Counted from the stretch's first letter, positions 42,020 through 51,016 are shown. The stretch: DNA of 64,000 bases from Pseudomonas sp. GM79 (GCF_000282495.1 NZ_AKJE01000058.1:1-64000); one strand, 5' to 3'. Program-made: numbers and translations. The notes: generated by a model from the letters alone, not told the origin.

Positions 42020-42469
42020 ATGGCCTCGAGCCGCGCAGCACGTCTGGCGCCTGTGGTGGAAATGGCTGAAAAGGCCGAAAAGACCGCTGTCCTGCGCCTG
42101 GGACATTTTCAGGGCCAGGTTCGCCTGGCGGAAAGCAAACTCGCCGACCTGGAAAACTTCCGCCTCGAATACCAGGAACAATGGATCGTACGCGGCAGTA
42201 GCGGCGTGTCGGGCCAGTGGTTGCTGGGTTATCAGGGCTTTCTCGCGCAATTGGGCACGGCCATCGACCAGCAGCGTCAGAGTCTGAACTGGCACCAAAA
42301 TAACCTGAACAAATCCCGGGAAGCCTGGCAGCAGGCGTTTGCCCGGGTCGAAGGCTTGCGCAAACTGGTTCAGCGCTACATGGATGAGGCACGGCAACTG
42401 GAAGACAAGCGCGAGCAAAAGCTGCTGGATGAACTGTCCCAGCGGTTACCGCGTCACGATCCGTATTGA
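42020..42469 (+). CDS. fliJ: Flagellar export chaperone FliJ
   Basis: FliJ is a coiled-coil protein that inserts into the FliI hexamer and contacts FlhA. The 149-residue product is almost entirely helical and charged (ARLAPVVEMAEKAEKTAVLRL, QLEDKREQKLLDELSQRLP), as the family requires. ATG 42020 lies six bases after fliI. It is the last gene of the fliEFGHIJ operon; a long hairpin follows directly. Confidence 0.92.
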   Translation: MASSRAARLAPVVEMAEKAEKTAVLRLGHFQGQVRLAESKLADLENFRLEYQEQWIVRGSSGVSGQWLLGYQGFLAQLGTAIDQQRQSLNWHQNNLNKSREAWQQAFARVEGLRKLVQRYMDEARQLEDKREQKLLDELSQRLPRHDPY

Positions 42470-42480
42470 GCGTTGGTTTC

Positions 42481-42563
42481 AAAAGATCGCAGCCTTCGGC
42501 AGCTCCTACATTGACCGCATGTAAACCCCATCCTGTAGGAGCTGCCGAAGGCTGCGATCTTTT
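42481..42563. repeat. Long palindromic REP-like element after fliJ
   Basis: A perfect 30-base inverted repeat: AAAAGATCGCAGCCTTCGGC continuing to CTCCTACA (42481-42510) faces its complement at 42534-42563, which ends GGCTGCGATCTTTT. It belongs to the same family as the elements after the first large glycosyltransferase gene and after flhB. The T run at the end could make it a two-way terminator. Confidence 0.85.
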
Positions 42564-42652
42564 GATTCTGATTTCCTGCCTTGCTCCAGCTTCCATCAGG
42601 TGCTAAACCTTGTACACGTACGTTCGTTCGCCAATGACAAGGAAGCCGTGAA

Positions 42653-42958
42653 ATGTCAGTCGTTACAAAAGTATCCCCGGATGGGCAAAAGCTGACGATT
42701 TCGATCAAGGGTCGATTCGATTTCGGTCGGCATCAGGAGTTTCGCGAGTCCTACGAGGGACTCAACAAGAAACCCGAATCCATAGTGGTGGACCTTAAGG
42801 AGGCCACTTATCTCGATAGTTCTGCTCTGGGCATGCTGCTCTTGCTGCGCGATCACGCCGGTGGCGACAACTCCGATATTCGCGTCGTCAACAGCAGTAC
42901 CGATGTGAAGAAAATCCTCGCCATCTCCAATTTCGACAAGCTGTTCGACATCAGTTGA
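42653..42958 (+). CDS. hsbA: Anti-sigma factor antagonist HsbA (STAS domain)
   Basis: The 101-residue single STAS-domain protein has the conserved phosphorylation site region ATYLDSSALGMLLLLRDHAG, with Ser56 and Ser57. In P. aeruginosa, HsbA is phosphorylated and dephosphorylated by HsbR; depending on its state it binds the anti-sigma factor FlgM or a diguanylate cyclase, shifting the balance between swimming and biofilm growth. It is coupled to hsbR (overlapping or adjacent start) and followed by hptB, the same trio in the same functional context. Confidence 0.88.
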   Translation: MSVVTKVSPDGQKLTISIKGRFDFGRHQEFRESYEGLNKKPESIVVDLKEATYLDSSALGMLLLLRDHAGGDNSDIRVVNSSTDVKKILAISNFDKLFDIS

Positions 42959-42963
42959 CCGTC

Positions 42964-44667
42964 ATGCAGCCGCTCGAACCGCTGACGATACTGATCGCCG
43001 AAGACAGCGCGGCCGATCGCATGCTGCTGTCGACTATCGTCCGGCGCCAGGGCCATGAAGTGCTGACGGCCGCCAACGGTGCCGAGGCGGTCGAAGCATT
43101 CCGCTCGCAGCGACCGCACCTGGTGCTGATGGACGCCATGATGCCGGTGATGGACGGTTTCGAGGCGGCGCAGCAGATCAAGGCACTGGCCGGCGAAACG
43201 CTGGTGCCGATCATCTTTTTGACGTCGCTGACCGAAAGCGAAGCCTTGGCTCGTTGTCTGGAGGCCGGGGGCGACGATTTTCTGGCAAAGCCTTACAACC
43301 AGGTGATCCTCGCGGCCAAGGTCAAGGCGATGGACCGCTTGCGACGTTTGCAAGCCACGGTGCTGGAGCAGCGCGACTTGATCGCCAGGCATCACGATTA
43401 CCTGCTCAACGAACAGCGGGTAGCCAAAGCCGTGTTCGACAAGGTCGCCCACTCCGGTTGCCTGAATGCCCCGAACATCCGTTACCTGCAATCGCCCTAT
43501 GCGCTGTTCAATGGCGATCTGTTGCTGGCCGCGTTCACTCCGGCTGGCGACATGCATGTGCTGCTCGGTGATTTTACCGGCCATGGTTTGCCGGCCGCTG
43601 TCGGTGCCATGCCGTTGGCCGAAGTCTTCTATGGCATGACGGCCAAGGGTTACGGTTTGTCCGAAACCCTGCGCGAGATGAACGCCAAGCTCAAACGTAT
43701 TCTGCCAGTGGACATGTTCTGCTGTGCGGCGCTGCTGTGCCTGAGCTTTCAGCGAGGGTCGGTGGAAGTCTGGAACGGCGGAATGCCGGACGGTTACCTG
43801 CACAGTATCGCCAGTGGCGAGCGCACGGTGCTGACGGCACGGCACTTGCCGCTGGGCGTGCTGAGCTCGCAAACCTTCGATGATCGCACCGAGGTGTTCC
43901 CGATGGCCGTCGGCGATCGGGTGTTCCTGCTGTCCGATGGGGTGATCGATACCTGTGATGCCAATGAGCAGTTGTTTGGCGTAGAGCGGCTGGAGCAAGT
44001 GTTTGCAGCCAATCGCCAGCCCGATGCACTGTTCGAAGAGATCGAGCAGGCACTGCGGGATTTTCGTGGCGAGGCTCGTGATGACGTGAGCATGGTCGAG
44101 GTCCGTCTGCTGGAGGCCGCGCAACTGAGCCCGCCAACGCCAGTGTATTCCGACAGCGGCCAGTCGTGCCCGCTGGACTGGTCGGTGAGTTTCGAGTTCC
44201 GCGCCGCCACCCTCAAGCGCTTCAATCCGCTGCCGTACTTGTTGCAGTTGCTGCTTGAGGTGCATGGTCTGCGGGCTCAGAGTGGCGCACTCTACAGTGT
44301 GCTGGCAGAGCTTTATTCCAATGCTCTGGAGCATGGCGTGTTGGGCCTGGATTCGAGTTTGAAACGCGATGCGGCAGGTTTTGCGCGTTATTATCAGCAG
44401 CGCAATGCACGCCTGGACGAGTTGCGCGATGGCTATGTGCGGGTGCATTTGCAGGTGACGCCAAAAGGCGAGGGCGGTTGCCTGGTGGTCCGGGTCGAAG
44501 ACAGTGGCAAAGGCTTCGATGTGGCGCGGGTCATGGCGCGTCCCGTCGATGACGTCCGTCTGTCAGGACGTGGGGTCAATTTGATCCGCCAGTTGAGCGA
44601 TCATGCGACCTGGTCCGATAATGGTCGAAGTGCTCGCGTGGAGTTTTTCTGGGAGGCTCTGGCATAA
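42964..44667 (+). CDS. hsbR: Response regulator with PP2C-type phosphatase and kinase domains HsbR
   Basis: The 567-residue protein has an N-terminal receiver domain with Asp57 (LVLMDAMMPVMDGF), a short coiled coil, a SpoIIE/PP2C phosphatase domain (about 190-385, GDMHVLLGDFTGHGLPAAVGAMP and DRVFLLSDGVID) and a C-terminal HATPase/anti-sigma kinase domain (ELYSNALEHGVLGLDSS, RVEDSGKGFD). In P. aeruginosa HsbR receives phosphate from HptB and acts on HsbA. The start is taken as ATG 42964; TTG 42955, overlapping the hsbA stop, is an alternative three codons earlier. Confidence 0.88.
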   Translation: MQPLEPLTILIAEDSAADRMLLSTIVRRQGHEVLTAANGAEAVEAFRSQRPHLVLMDAMMPVMDGFEAAQQIKALAGETLVPIIFLTSLTESEALARCLEAGGDDFLAKPYNQVILAAKVKAMDRLRRLQATVLEQRDLIARHHDYLLNEQRVAKAVFDKVAHSGCLNAPNIRYLQSPYALFNGDLLLAAFTPAGDMHVLLGDFTGHGLPAAVGAMPLAEVFYGMTAKGYGLSETLREMNAKLKRILPVDMFCCAALLCLSFQRGSVEVWNGGMPDGYLHSIASGERTVLTARHLPLGVLSSQTFDDRTEVFPMAVGDRVFLLSDGVIDTCDANEQLFGVERLEQVFAANRQPDALFEEIEQALRDFRGEARDDVSMVEVRLLEAAQLSPPTPVYSDSGQSCPLDWSVSFEFRAATLKRFNPLPYLLQLLLEVHGLRAQSGALYSVLAELYSNALEHGVLGLDSSLKRDAAGFARYYQQRNARLDELRDGYVRVHLQVTPKGEGGCLVVRVEDSGKGFDVARVMARPVDDVRLSGRGVNLIRQLSDHATWSDNGRSARVEFFWEALA

Positions 44668-44698
44668 TGCCAGGCGTTCTTGATCAAGGAGTGAACAA

Positions 44699-45067
44699 GT
44701 GAATGACACACATCTGGACCGCGACGTGCTGAGCGCGTTGCAGGAAGTGATGGAGGACGGGTATCCAGAATTGCTCGATACCTTTCTCGCCGATTCCGAA
44801 GAGCGTTTACGCGTCCTGCGAAAGGCCGAGGATGCCGCGCAGCTTATGAATGCTGCCCATAGTTTCAAAGGTAGCAGCAGCAACATGGGCGCCAGTTATC
44901 TGGCCAAGCTGTGCGGTGAGCTGGAGCAGCGTGCCAAAGAAAAGAGTCTCGTCGGCATTGAACGGCTCATTGATGACATTGACGGCGAATTCGCTATTGT
45001 CCGACCGCTCTACGAAGCGGAGCGCCAGCGTTCCCAGGCTGAACCAGCATCCGTCCGGCGCTTTTAG
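44699..45067 (+). CDS. hptB: Histidine phosphotransfer protein HptB
   Basis: The 122-residue protein is a single Hpt domain with the phosphorylated His54 in AAHSFKGSSSNMGA. HptB takes phosphate from hybrid sensors and passes it to HsbR, which affects the RsmY small RNA, biofilm and motility in P. aeruginosa. The start is GTG 44699, with AAGGAG about eight bases upstream. It is followed by the fliK promoter. Confidence 0.88.
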   Translation: MNDTHLDRDVLSALQEVMEDGYPELLDTFLADSEERLRVLRKAEDAAQLMNAAHSFKGSSSNMGASYLAKLCGELEQRAKEKSLVGIERLIDDIDGEFAIVRPLYEAERQRSQAEPASVRRF

Positions 45068-45084
45068 CGGCCAGCGAACAAAGC

Positions 45085-45100
45085 TGGCTCGACCCTTGCT
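45085..45100 (+). promoter_or_regulatory. Sigma-54 promoter of fliK
   Basis: TGGCTCGACCCTTGCT has the -24 GG and -12 GC with exact 10-base spacing and a TTGCT box. It lies 51 bases before fliK, just after the hptB stop, so fliK is likely a separate FleQ/FleR-controlled unit. Confidence 0.85.
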
Positions 45101-45150
45101 AATAACTTACTCAACTGTACCTACGATCCCAGTGCAGCGGAGACCGTTTT

Positions 45151-46512
45151 ATGCCCGTTACCCCAAACATCCTTCTTCAGGCCGCCACGACGGCCAAGGC
45201 TCAAGCCGCGTCCGCCAATGCACCGGCGCTGACGGCCGAGCCCGGGGACAAGGCCTCCAGCTTCGCTCAGGTCTATGCCAATCAGGCGCAGAATAAACCC
45301 TCCGCCATGGCGGACGGCTCGGCTAAACCCGCACGCGACAAAGTCTCGGACAGCGTCGGCAAAAAGGACGTGAGCAACGACAAGTCTGCCGCCCCGGAAC
45401 CGACGGTTGCCGATAGCGGCAAATCCTTGCCCGCCGATAAACCGGCGCAGGCTGACGGCAAGACGGCCTGCGATGACGCGTCGGATACGGCCGAGGCGTC
45501 GACACCGGTGGCTGATACCGCGCCTGTCGATCCGGCCCTCGATCCTGCGTTGGTGGTGCAGCCGGTGTTACCAGCTCCTGTGCCGGAAACGCCAACAGTT
45601 GTGGCCACTGCGCAATCACAAGTTGAGGCACCTGTCGCCGTCGTCGTTACCCCGGCTGCGGCACAGACTGTTGCGACCATCGATCCGGATTTCGATCCCG
45701 AAGCCGATCCTCTCGATGCGCTGCCAGCCGTGCGCATGGCCATGGAGCAGGGCGGGCACGTTTCGCCCGCCAGTCAGGCCCAGCCCAAGGCGGCACCGAT
45801 CTCGGCTCAAGTCGACGGCGAGCCAACTTCGGCACAGAACTTTGCCACGGGCATGGCGGGCATGCTCGATGTGCAAGCCGATCAGGACAGCACCAGCCAG
45901 GGCGGCGAGAAGGCTTTCAGTGGCCTGATCGATGACGGCCTCAAGGATCTCAAGTCCGCCAGCAGCGATACCCGTGTCGATGATTTCGCCAATCGTCTGG
46001 CGGCGTTGACCCAGGCGGCAACGCCGAAGACTGCCAATGCATTACCGGTAAACCAGCCAATCGCCATGCATCAGAGCGGTTGGACCGAGGAGGTGGTCAA
46101 CCGGGTCATGTACCTGTCCAGCGCCAATCTCAAGGCGGCCGACATTCAGTTGCAACCGGCCGAGCTGGGGCGCCTGGATATTCGGGTGAACATGGTTCCG
46201 GATCAGCAGACCCAGGTGACCTTCATGAGTGCCCATCCAAGCGTTCGTGAAGCGCTCGACGGGCAAATGCATCGCCTGCGTGACATGTTCGCGCAACAGG
46301 GCATGGGCCAGGTCGACGTCAACGTTTCCGATCAGTCCCGTGGCTGGCAGGGGCAGGGTCAGGAGCAGGCTCAACAGGGGCAGGGTGGGCGTGCCAACGC
46401 CAATGGCGGTCGCCTCGACTCTGCCGATGAAGAGCTTCCCGCGACTGTCGCCGAAGTAGCCGCCAACACCACCAGCGTGATTGGCACCAGCGCCGTCGAT
46501 TATTACGCCTGA
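45151..46512 (+). CDS. fliK: Flagellar hook-length control protein FliK
   Basis: FliK is exported during hook assembly, measures hook length and switches export specificity through FlhB. The 453-residue protein has a long, low-complexity Ala/Pro/Asp-rich N-terminal ruler part (about 1-300) and a conserved C-terminal Flg_hook domain (about 310-405, LKAADIQLQPAELGRLDIRV and TFMSAHPSVREALDGQMHRL), followed by a Gln/Gly-rich tail. ATG 45151 has GGAGACC upstream. It lies between its own sigma-54 promoter and a REP palindrome. Confidence 0.93.
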   Translation: MPVTPNILLQAATTAKAQAASANAPALTAEPGDKASSFAQVYANQAQNKPSAMADGSAKPARDKVSDSVGKKDVSNDKSAAPEPTVADSGKSLPADKPAQADGKTACDDASDTAEASTPVADTAPVDPALDPALVVQPVLPAPVPETPTVVATAQSQVEAPVAVVVTPAAAQTVATIDPDFDPEADPLDALPAVRMAMEQGGHVSPASQAQPKAAPISAQVDGEPTSAQNFATGMAGMLDVQADQDSTSQGGEKAFSGLIDDGLKDLKSASSDTRVDDFANRLAALTQAATPKTANALPVNQPIAMHQSGWTEEVVNRVMYLSSANLKAADIQLQPAELGRLDIRVNMVPDQQTQVTFMSAHPSVREALDGQMHRLRDMFAQQGMGQVDVNVSDQSRGWQGQGQEQAQQGQGGRANANGGRLDSADEELPATVAEVAANTTSVIGTSAVDYYA

Positions 46513-46530
46513 TCAAACGCAGAAAACCTT

Positions 46531-46618
46531 GTGGGAGCGGGCTTGCTCGCGAATGCGATTTAACATTCAACAGTTATGTTGGCTGTCACACCGCATTCGC
46601 GAGCAAGCCCGCTCCCAC
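46531..46618. repeat. REP doublet after fliK
   Basis: A perfect 27-base inverted repeat: GTGGGAGCGGGCTTGCTCGC then GAATGCG (46531-46557) faces its complement at 46592-46618. This is the common Pseudomonas REP sequence, also present in a longer form after fleR. It lies between fliK and the fliL promoter. Confidence 0.9.
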
Positions 46619-46670
46619 ATTTGATTGGTGCTCGCCGATCATTCGCCGTCTCCCTACCTCCCGACACTTC

Positions 46671-46686
46671 TGGCATAACACTTGCT
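46671..46686 (+). promoter_or_regulatory. Sigma-54 promoter of fliLMNOPQR-flhB
   Basis: TGGCATAACACTTGCT matches -24 TGGCA and -12 TTGCT with exact 10-base GG-to-GC spacing, 51 bases before fliL. It should drive the whole switch/export operon. Confidence 0.88.
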
Positions 46687-46736
46687 CTTGCCTTGCCGTG
46701 CGACTGTGAAAACCCGAATAGTGACGGATTATTGGC

Positions 46737-47240
46737 ATGGCTAAGAGCGACGCAGCACCAGTGAAAGACCCCGCAACCAAAGGCAAAATCAAGCTGATCA
46801 TTGTGATCGTCGTGGCCCTGTTGCTGGCGATCGGCTTGTCCGTGGGGGCGACCTGGTTCTTCATGCACAGCGCCCAAAGCAAGCCTGCCCCCGCGGCTGA
46901 AACGGCGGTGATCGGCAAGCAGCCAGCGATCTTCGAGCCCATGGCGCCGGCTTTCGTGGCCAACTACAACCAGAACGGTCGCCAGCGCTACATGCAGGTG
47001 AGCATCACCCTGCAGGGCCGCAATCAGGCCGATCTGGAAGCGCTCAAAGTCCACATGCCGGTGATTCGCAATAACCTGGTGATGCTGTTTTCCGGTCAGG
47101 ATTTCGCCACGCTGGCGACCCCGGTCGGCCAGGAAATGTTGCGTCAGAAGGCCACGGCCAGCGTCCAGGAAGTGGCGCAGAAAGAGCTTGGCAAAGTGGT
47201 GATCGAACAGTTGCTTTTCACTAATTTCGTACTGCAGTAG
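46737..47240 (+). CDS. fliL: Flagellar basal body-associated protein FliL
   Basis: FliL is a single-pass inner-membrane protein that surrounds or supports the stators. The 167-residue protein has a short cytoplasmic start, a membrane anchor at about residues 17-42 (IKLIIVIVVALLLAIGLSVG) and the periplasmic FliL domain (about 60-167, MQVSITLQGRNQADLEALKV, VIRNNLVMLFSGQDF). ATG 46737 opens the operon; fliM follows after nine bases. Confidence 0.95.
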   Translation: MAKSDAAPVKDPATKGKIKLIIVIVVALLLAIGLSVGATWFFMHSAQSKPAPAAETAVIGKQPAIFEPMAPAFVANYNQNGRQRYMQVSITLQGRNQADLEALKVHMPVIRNNLVMLFSGQDFATLATPVGQEMLRQKATASVQEVAQKELGKVVIEQLLFTNFVLQ

Positions 47241-47249
47241 GAACACGAC

Positions 47250-48218
47250 ATGGCCGTGCAGGACCTGCTGTCCCAGGATGAGATCGATGCGCTGTTGCAT
47301 GGCGTCGACGATGGTCTGGTACAGACCGATAACGCTGCCGAACCCGGCAGTGTCAAAAGCTACGACCTGACCAGCCAGGATCGCATCGTCCGTGGACGCA
47401 TGCCGACCCTGGAAATGATCAACGAGCGTTTCGCCCGCTACACCCGCATCAGCATGTTCAACATGCTGCGCCGCTCGGCGGACGTTGCCGTCGGTGGTGT
47501 GCAGGTGATGAAGTTCGGCGAATACGTGCACTCGCTGTACGTGCCGACCAGCCTCAACCTGGTCAAGATCAAACCGCTGCGCGGCACCGCACTGTTCATT
47601 CTCGACGCCAAACTGGTGTTCAAGCTGGTGGACAACTTCTTCGGCGGCGATGGCCGTCACGCGAAGATCGAAGGGCGTGAATTCACCCCCACTGAACTGC
47701 GTGTGGTGCGCATGGTGCTGGAACAGGCCTTCGTCGATTTGAAGGAAGCCTGGCAGGCGATCATGGAAGTGAACTTCGAGTACATCAACTCGGAAGTGAA
47801 CCCGGCCATGGCCAACATCGTCGGCCCGAGCGAAGCGGTTGTGGTCTCGACGTTTCACATCGAACTCGATGGTGGTGGCGGCGACCTGCACGTGACCATG
47901 CCGTACTCGATGATCGAGCCGGTGCGCGAGATGCTCGACGCCGGCTTCCAGTCGGACCTCGACGATCAGGATGAGCGCTGGATCAATGCCTTGCGCCAGG
48001 ACGTGCTGGACGTCGATGTACCGATCGGTGCCACCGTGGCCCGCCGTCAGCTGCGCCTTCGCGACATCCTGCACATGCAGCCCGGGGACATTATTCCGGT
48101 CGAGATGCCGGAAGAAATGATCATGCGCGCCAACGGCGTACCGGCCTTCAAGGTCAAGATGGGCTCGCACAAAGGCAACCTCGCGTTGCAGGTGATCGAG
48201 CCGATCGAGCGCCGCTGA
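47250..48218 (+). CDS. fliM: Flagellar motor switch protein FliM
   Basis: FliM is the C-ring protein that binds phosphorylated CheY and sets the direction of rotation. The 322-residue protein has the N-terminal CheY-binding peptide LLSQDEIDALLHGVDDG, the middle domain with RFARYTRISMFNMLRRSADV and the C-terminal SpoA-like domain that contacts FliN. ATG 47250 lies nine bases after fliL, and the gene ends 64 bases before fliN. Confidence 0.97.
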   Translation: MAVQDLLSQDEIDALLHGVDDGLVQTDNAAEPGSVKSYDLTSQDRIVRGRMPTLEMINERFARYTRISMFNMLRRSADVAVGGVQVMKFGEYVHSLYVPTSLNLVKIKPLRGTALFILDAKLVFKLVDNFFGGDGRHAKIEGREFTPTELRVVRMVLEQAFVDLKEAWQAIMEVNFEYINSEVNPAMANIVGPSEAVVVSTFHIELDGGGGDLHVTMPYSMIEPVREMLDAGFQSDLDDQDERWINALRQDVLDVDVPIGATVARRQLRLRDILHMQPGDIIPVEMPEEMIMRANGVPAFKVKMGSHKGNLALQVIEPIERR

Positions 48219-48282
48219 CCGGCGCTCCAACTCCCCCCTTTAATTGACTGCTCTTGAGTGAGCAGGTGCCCGCCGAGGACAA

Positions 48283-48744
48283 ATGATGAACGACGATATG
48301 AATGCCCAGGACGACCAGGCACTGGCTGATGAGTGGGCTGCGGCCCTGGAAGAAACCGGTGACGCCGGGCAGGACGATATCGATGCCTTGCTGGCCGCCG
48401 ACGCCGCCGGTTCGCCGTCCAACCGTCTGCCGATGGAAGAGTTCGGCAGCGTGCCGAGGAACAATGATCCGGTGACGCTGGACGGTCCGAACCTGGACGT
48501 GATCCTCGATATTCCGGTGTCGATTTCCATGGAAGTCGGCAGCACCGATATCAACATCCGCAACCTGCTGCAACTCAACCAGGGCTCGGTGATCGAGCTT
48601 GACCGTCTGGCCGGCGAGCCGCTGGACGTGCTGGTCAACGGCACGCTCATCGCCCACGGTGAAGTGGTGGTGGTCAACGAAAAGTTCGGCATCCGCCTGA
48701 CCGACGTGATCAGCCCAAGCGAACGCATCAAGAAGCTGCGCTGA
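48283..48744 (+). CDS. fliN: Flagellar motor switch protein FliN
   Basis: FliN forms the bottom of the C ring and helps dock the export ATPase complex. The 153-residue product has an acidic N-terminal part (ALADEWAAALEETGDAGQDDID) and the C-terminal SpoA domain (LDVILDIPVSISMEVGSTDI, LLQLNQGSVIELDRLAGEPL, IRLTDVISPSERIKKL). ATGATG at 48283-48288 gives two possible starts differing by one codon. fliO begins immediately after the stop. Confidence 0.96.
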   Translation: MMNDDMNAQDDQALADEWAAALEETGDAGQDDIDALLAADAAGSPSNRLPMEEFGSVPRNNDPVTLDGPNLDVILDIPVSISMEVGSTDINIRNLLQLNQGSVIELDRLAGEPLDVLVNGTLIAHGEVVVVNEKFGIRLTDVISPSERIKKLR

Positions 48745-49203
48745 GTGAAAAAGGTTCTGGGTTCTTTGCCGGGATTAGCGCTGGCGTTGCCGTTCAGTGT
48801 TCTGGCTGCCGAACCGGTTGCGACTGCGACAGCGGCCGCTGCACCGGCTGTCAGCAGCGGTGTGGCCGGGCAATTGACGCAACTGGTGTTCGGCTTGCTG
48901 CTGGTGCTGGGGTTGATCTTCTTCCTCGCCTGGCTGCTGCGCCGGGTCCAGCAGGCCGGGCCGGCCGGCAAGGGGCAGGTGATCGAGCTGATCGGTTCGC
49001 GCGCACTGGGTCCCCGTGACCGTTTGATGCTGGTGCAGGTCGGCAACGAACAGATCCTGCTCGGCCTGAGCCCTGGCACCATCACCGCGCTGCATGTACT
49101 CAAGGAACCGGTGCAGGTGCCGGACAATGCCGAGAAAGCCACGCCGGAATTTGCCCAGCATCTGCTGAAGATGCTCGGCAAGGATCAGAAGGATAAGAAG
49201 TAA
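48745..49203 (+). CDS. fliO: Flagellar biosynthetic protein FliO
   Basis: FliO is a small membrane protein that stabilises FliP during assembly of the export gate. The 152-residue product has a signal-like hydrophobic start, a membrane segment at about residues 45-68 (VFGLLLVLGLIFFLAWLLRR) and the cytoplasmic FliO domain (VIELIGSRALGPRDRLMLVQV). The start is GTG 48745, directly after the fliN stop. It overlaps fliP by one base. Confidence 0.92.
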   Translation: MKKVLGSLPGLALALPFSVLAAEPVATATAAAAPAVSSGVAGQLTQLVFGLLLVLGLIFFLAWLLRRVQQAGPAGKGQVIELIGSRALGPRDRLMLVQVGNEQILLGLSPGTITALHVLKEPVQVPDNAEKATPEFAQHLLKMLGKDQKDKK

Positions 49204-49961
49204 TGGGTGCGTTACGCATCGTCTTGACGCTGGCCCTGATGCTGGCCGCGCCGCTGGCGTTCGCCGCCGATCCGTTGTCGATCCCGGCAATCACCTTGGG
49301 CACTAACGCCGAAGGCGCTCAGGAATATTCGGTCAGCCTGCAAATCCTGCTGATCATGACTGCGCTGAGTTTCATCCCGGCGTTCGTCATGCTGATGACC
49401 AGTTTCACCCGGATCATCATTGTGTTCTCGATCCTGCGTCAGGCCCTGGGCTTGCAGCAGACACCGTCGAACCAGATCCTCACCGGCATGGCGTTGTTCC
49501 TCACCATGTTCATCATGGCGCCGGTGTTCGATCGCGTGAATCAGGATGCCTTGCAGCCGTATCTGGCGGAGAAACTCACCGCTCAGGATGCCGTGGCCAA
49601 GGCCCAGGTGCCGATCAAGGACTTCATGCTGGCCCAGACTCGCAGCAGCGATCTGGAGCTGTTCATGCGCTTGTCCAAGCGCACTGACATTGCTTCGCCT
49701 GATCAGGCGCCACTGACGATTCTGGTGCCGGCGTTCGTGACCTCTGAGTTGAAAACCGCGTTCCAGATCGGCTTCATGATCTTCATCCCGTTCCTGATCA
49801 TCGATCTTGTGGTGGCTAGCGTGTTGATGGCGATGGGTATGATGATGCTTTCGCCACTGATCATTTCCCTGCCGTTCAAAATCATGTTGTTTGTGCTGGT
49901 GGATGGCTGGGCGTTGATCATCGGGACCTTGGCCAGCAGCTTCGGCGGCGTTTCACCATGA
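49203..49961 (+). CDS. fliP: Flagellar export gate protein FliP
   Basis: FliP forms the core pore of the type III export gate with FliQ and FliR. The 252-residue protein has a cleavable signal peptide (ALRIVLTLALMLAAPLAFAA), then four membrane segments with the family blocks MTSFTRIIIVFSILRQALG, PSNQILTGMALFLTMFIMAP and SELKTAFQIGFMIFIPFLII. ATG 49203 overlaps the last base of fliO, and the gene overlaps fliQ by four bases. Confidence 0.97.
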   Translation: MGALRIVLTLALMLAAPLAFAADPLSIPAITLGTNAEGAQEYSVSLQILLIMTALSFIPAFVMLMTSFTRIIIVFSILRQALGLQQTPSNQILTGMALFLTMFIMAPVFDRVNQDALQPYLAEKLTAQDAVAKAQVPIKDFMLAQTRSSDLELFMRLSKRTDIASPDQAPLTILVPAFVTSELKTAFQIGFMIFIPFLIIDLVVASVLMAMGMMMLSPLIISLPFKIMLFVLVDGWALIIGTLASSFGGVSP

Positions 49962-50227
49962 CGCCGGAAGTGGCCGTAGATATCTTTCGCGAAGCGCTGT
50001 GGCTGACCACCATGATGGTCGCGGTGCTGGTGATCCCTAGCTTGCTGGTGGGGCTGTTGGTGGCGATGTTCCAGGCTGCCACCCAGATCAACGAACAGAC
50101 CCTGAGCTTCCTGCCGCGCCTGCTGGTGATGCTGGTGACGCTGATCGTTGCCGGCCCGTGGCTGGTGCAGACTTTCATGGAATACATCCTGCAGCTGTAC
50201 GGCAGTATTCCTCAGGTCATCGGCTAA
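49958..50227 (+). CDS. fliQ: Flagellar export gate protein FliQ
   Basis: FliQ is an 89-residue protein with two membrane helices that packs around the FliP pore. Signature stretches are EALWLTTMMVAVLVIPSLLVGL and VAMFQAATQINEQTLSFLPR. ATG 49958 overlaps the fliP stop by four bases, and fliR starts three bases after its stop. Confidence 0.96.
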   Translation: MTPEVAVDIFREALWLTTMMVAVLVIPSLLVGLLVAMFQAATQINEQTLSFLPRLLVMLVTLIVAGPWLVQTFMEYILQLYGSIPQVIG

Positions 50228-50230
50228 ACC

Positions 50231-51013
50231 ATGTCGCTGCTGCAGTTGACCGATACCCAGATCAGCACCTGGGTGGCAACGTTCATGTTGCCGTTGTTTC
50301 GCATCGGTTCGCTGCTGATGGTCATGCCGATTTTCGGCACGACGCTGGTGCCCATTCGCGTGCGCCTGTATTTCGCCCTGGCGATCACCTTGGTGATCGC
50401 GCCCGGCCTGCCGCCGATGCCGCCGGTCAATGCACTGGACCTGAGTGCTCTGTTGTTGATTGCCGAGCAGATCATCATTGGCGCAGTGTTGGGTTTCTCC
50501 TTGCAGCTGTTCTTCCAGGCTTTCGTGGTCGCCGGGCAAATTGTCGCGATCCAGATGGGCATGGGCTTCGCCTCGATGGTCGACCCTACGAACGGTGTGT
50601 CGGTGGCGGTGATCGGGCAGTTTTTCACCATGCTGGTGACCCTGCTGTTCCTGTCAATGAACGGTCATCTGGTGGTGTTCGAAGTGCTCACCGAAAGCTT
50701 CACCACGCTGCCGGTCGGCGGCGGCTTGATGGTCCATCATTTCTGGGAATTGGCCGGCAAACTCGGCTGGGTACTTGGTGCGGCGCTGTTGCTGGTGCTG
50801 CCGGCGATCACGGCGTTGCTGGTGGTCAACATTGCGTTTGGCGTGATGACCCGTGCGGCGCCGCAGTTGAACATCTTCTCGATCGGCTTCCCGCTGACCC
50901 TGGTGCTCGGGCTGTTCATTGTCTGGGTCGGCCTGGCGGACATTCTCAATCAGTATCAACCGCTGGCCGCCGAGGCTTTGCAGTTGTTACGTGAACTGGC
51001 ACGGGCGCACTGA
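50231..51013 (+). CDS. fliR: Flagellar export gate protein FliR
   Basis: FliR completes the FliPQR export gate. The 260-residue protein has six hydrophobic segments, with RIGSLLMVMPIFGTTLVPIRV near the start and VAGQIVAIQMGMGFASMVDP in the middle, both typical of the family. ATG 50231 follows fliQ closely, and flhB starts three bases after its stop. Confidence 0.96.
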   Translation: MSLLQLTDTQISTWVATFMLPLFRIGSLLMVMPIFGTTLVPIRVRLYFALAITLVIAPGLPPMPPVNALDLSALLLIAEQIIIGAVLGFSLQLFFQAFVVAGQIVAIQMGMGFASMVDPTNGVSVAVIGQFFTMLVTLLFLSMNGHLVVFEVLTESFTTLPVGGGLMVHHFWELAGKLGWVLGAALLLVLPAITALLVVNIAFGVMTRAAPQLNIFSIGFPLTLVLGLFIVWVGLADILNQYQPLAAEALQLLRELARAH

Positions 51014-51016
51014 GTC

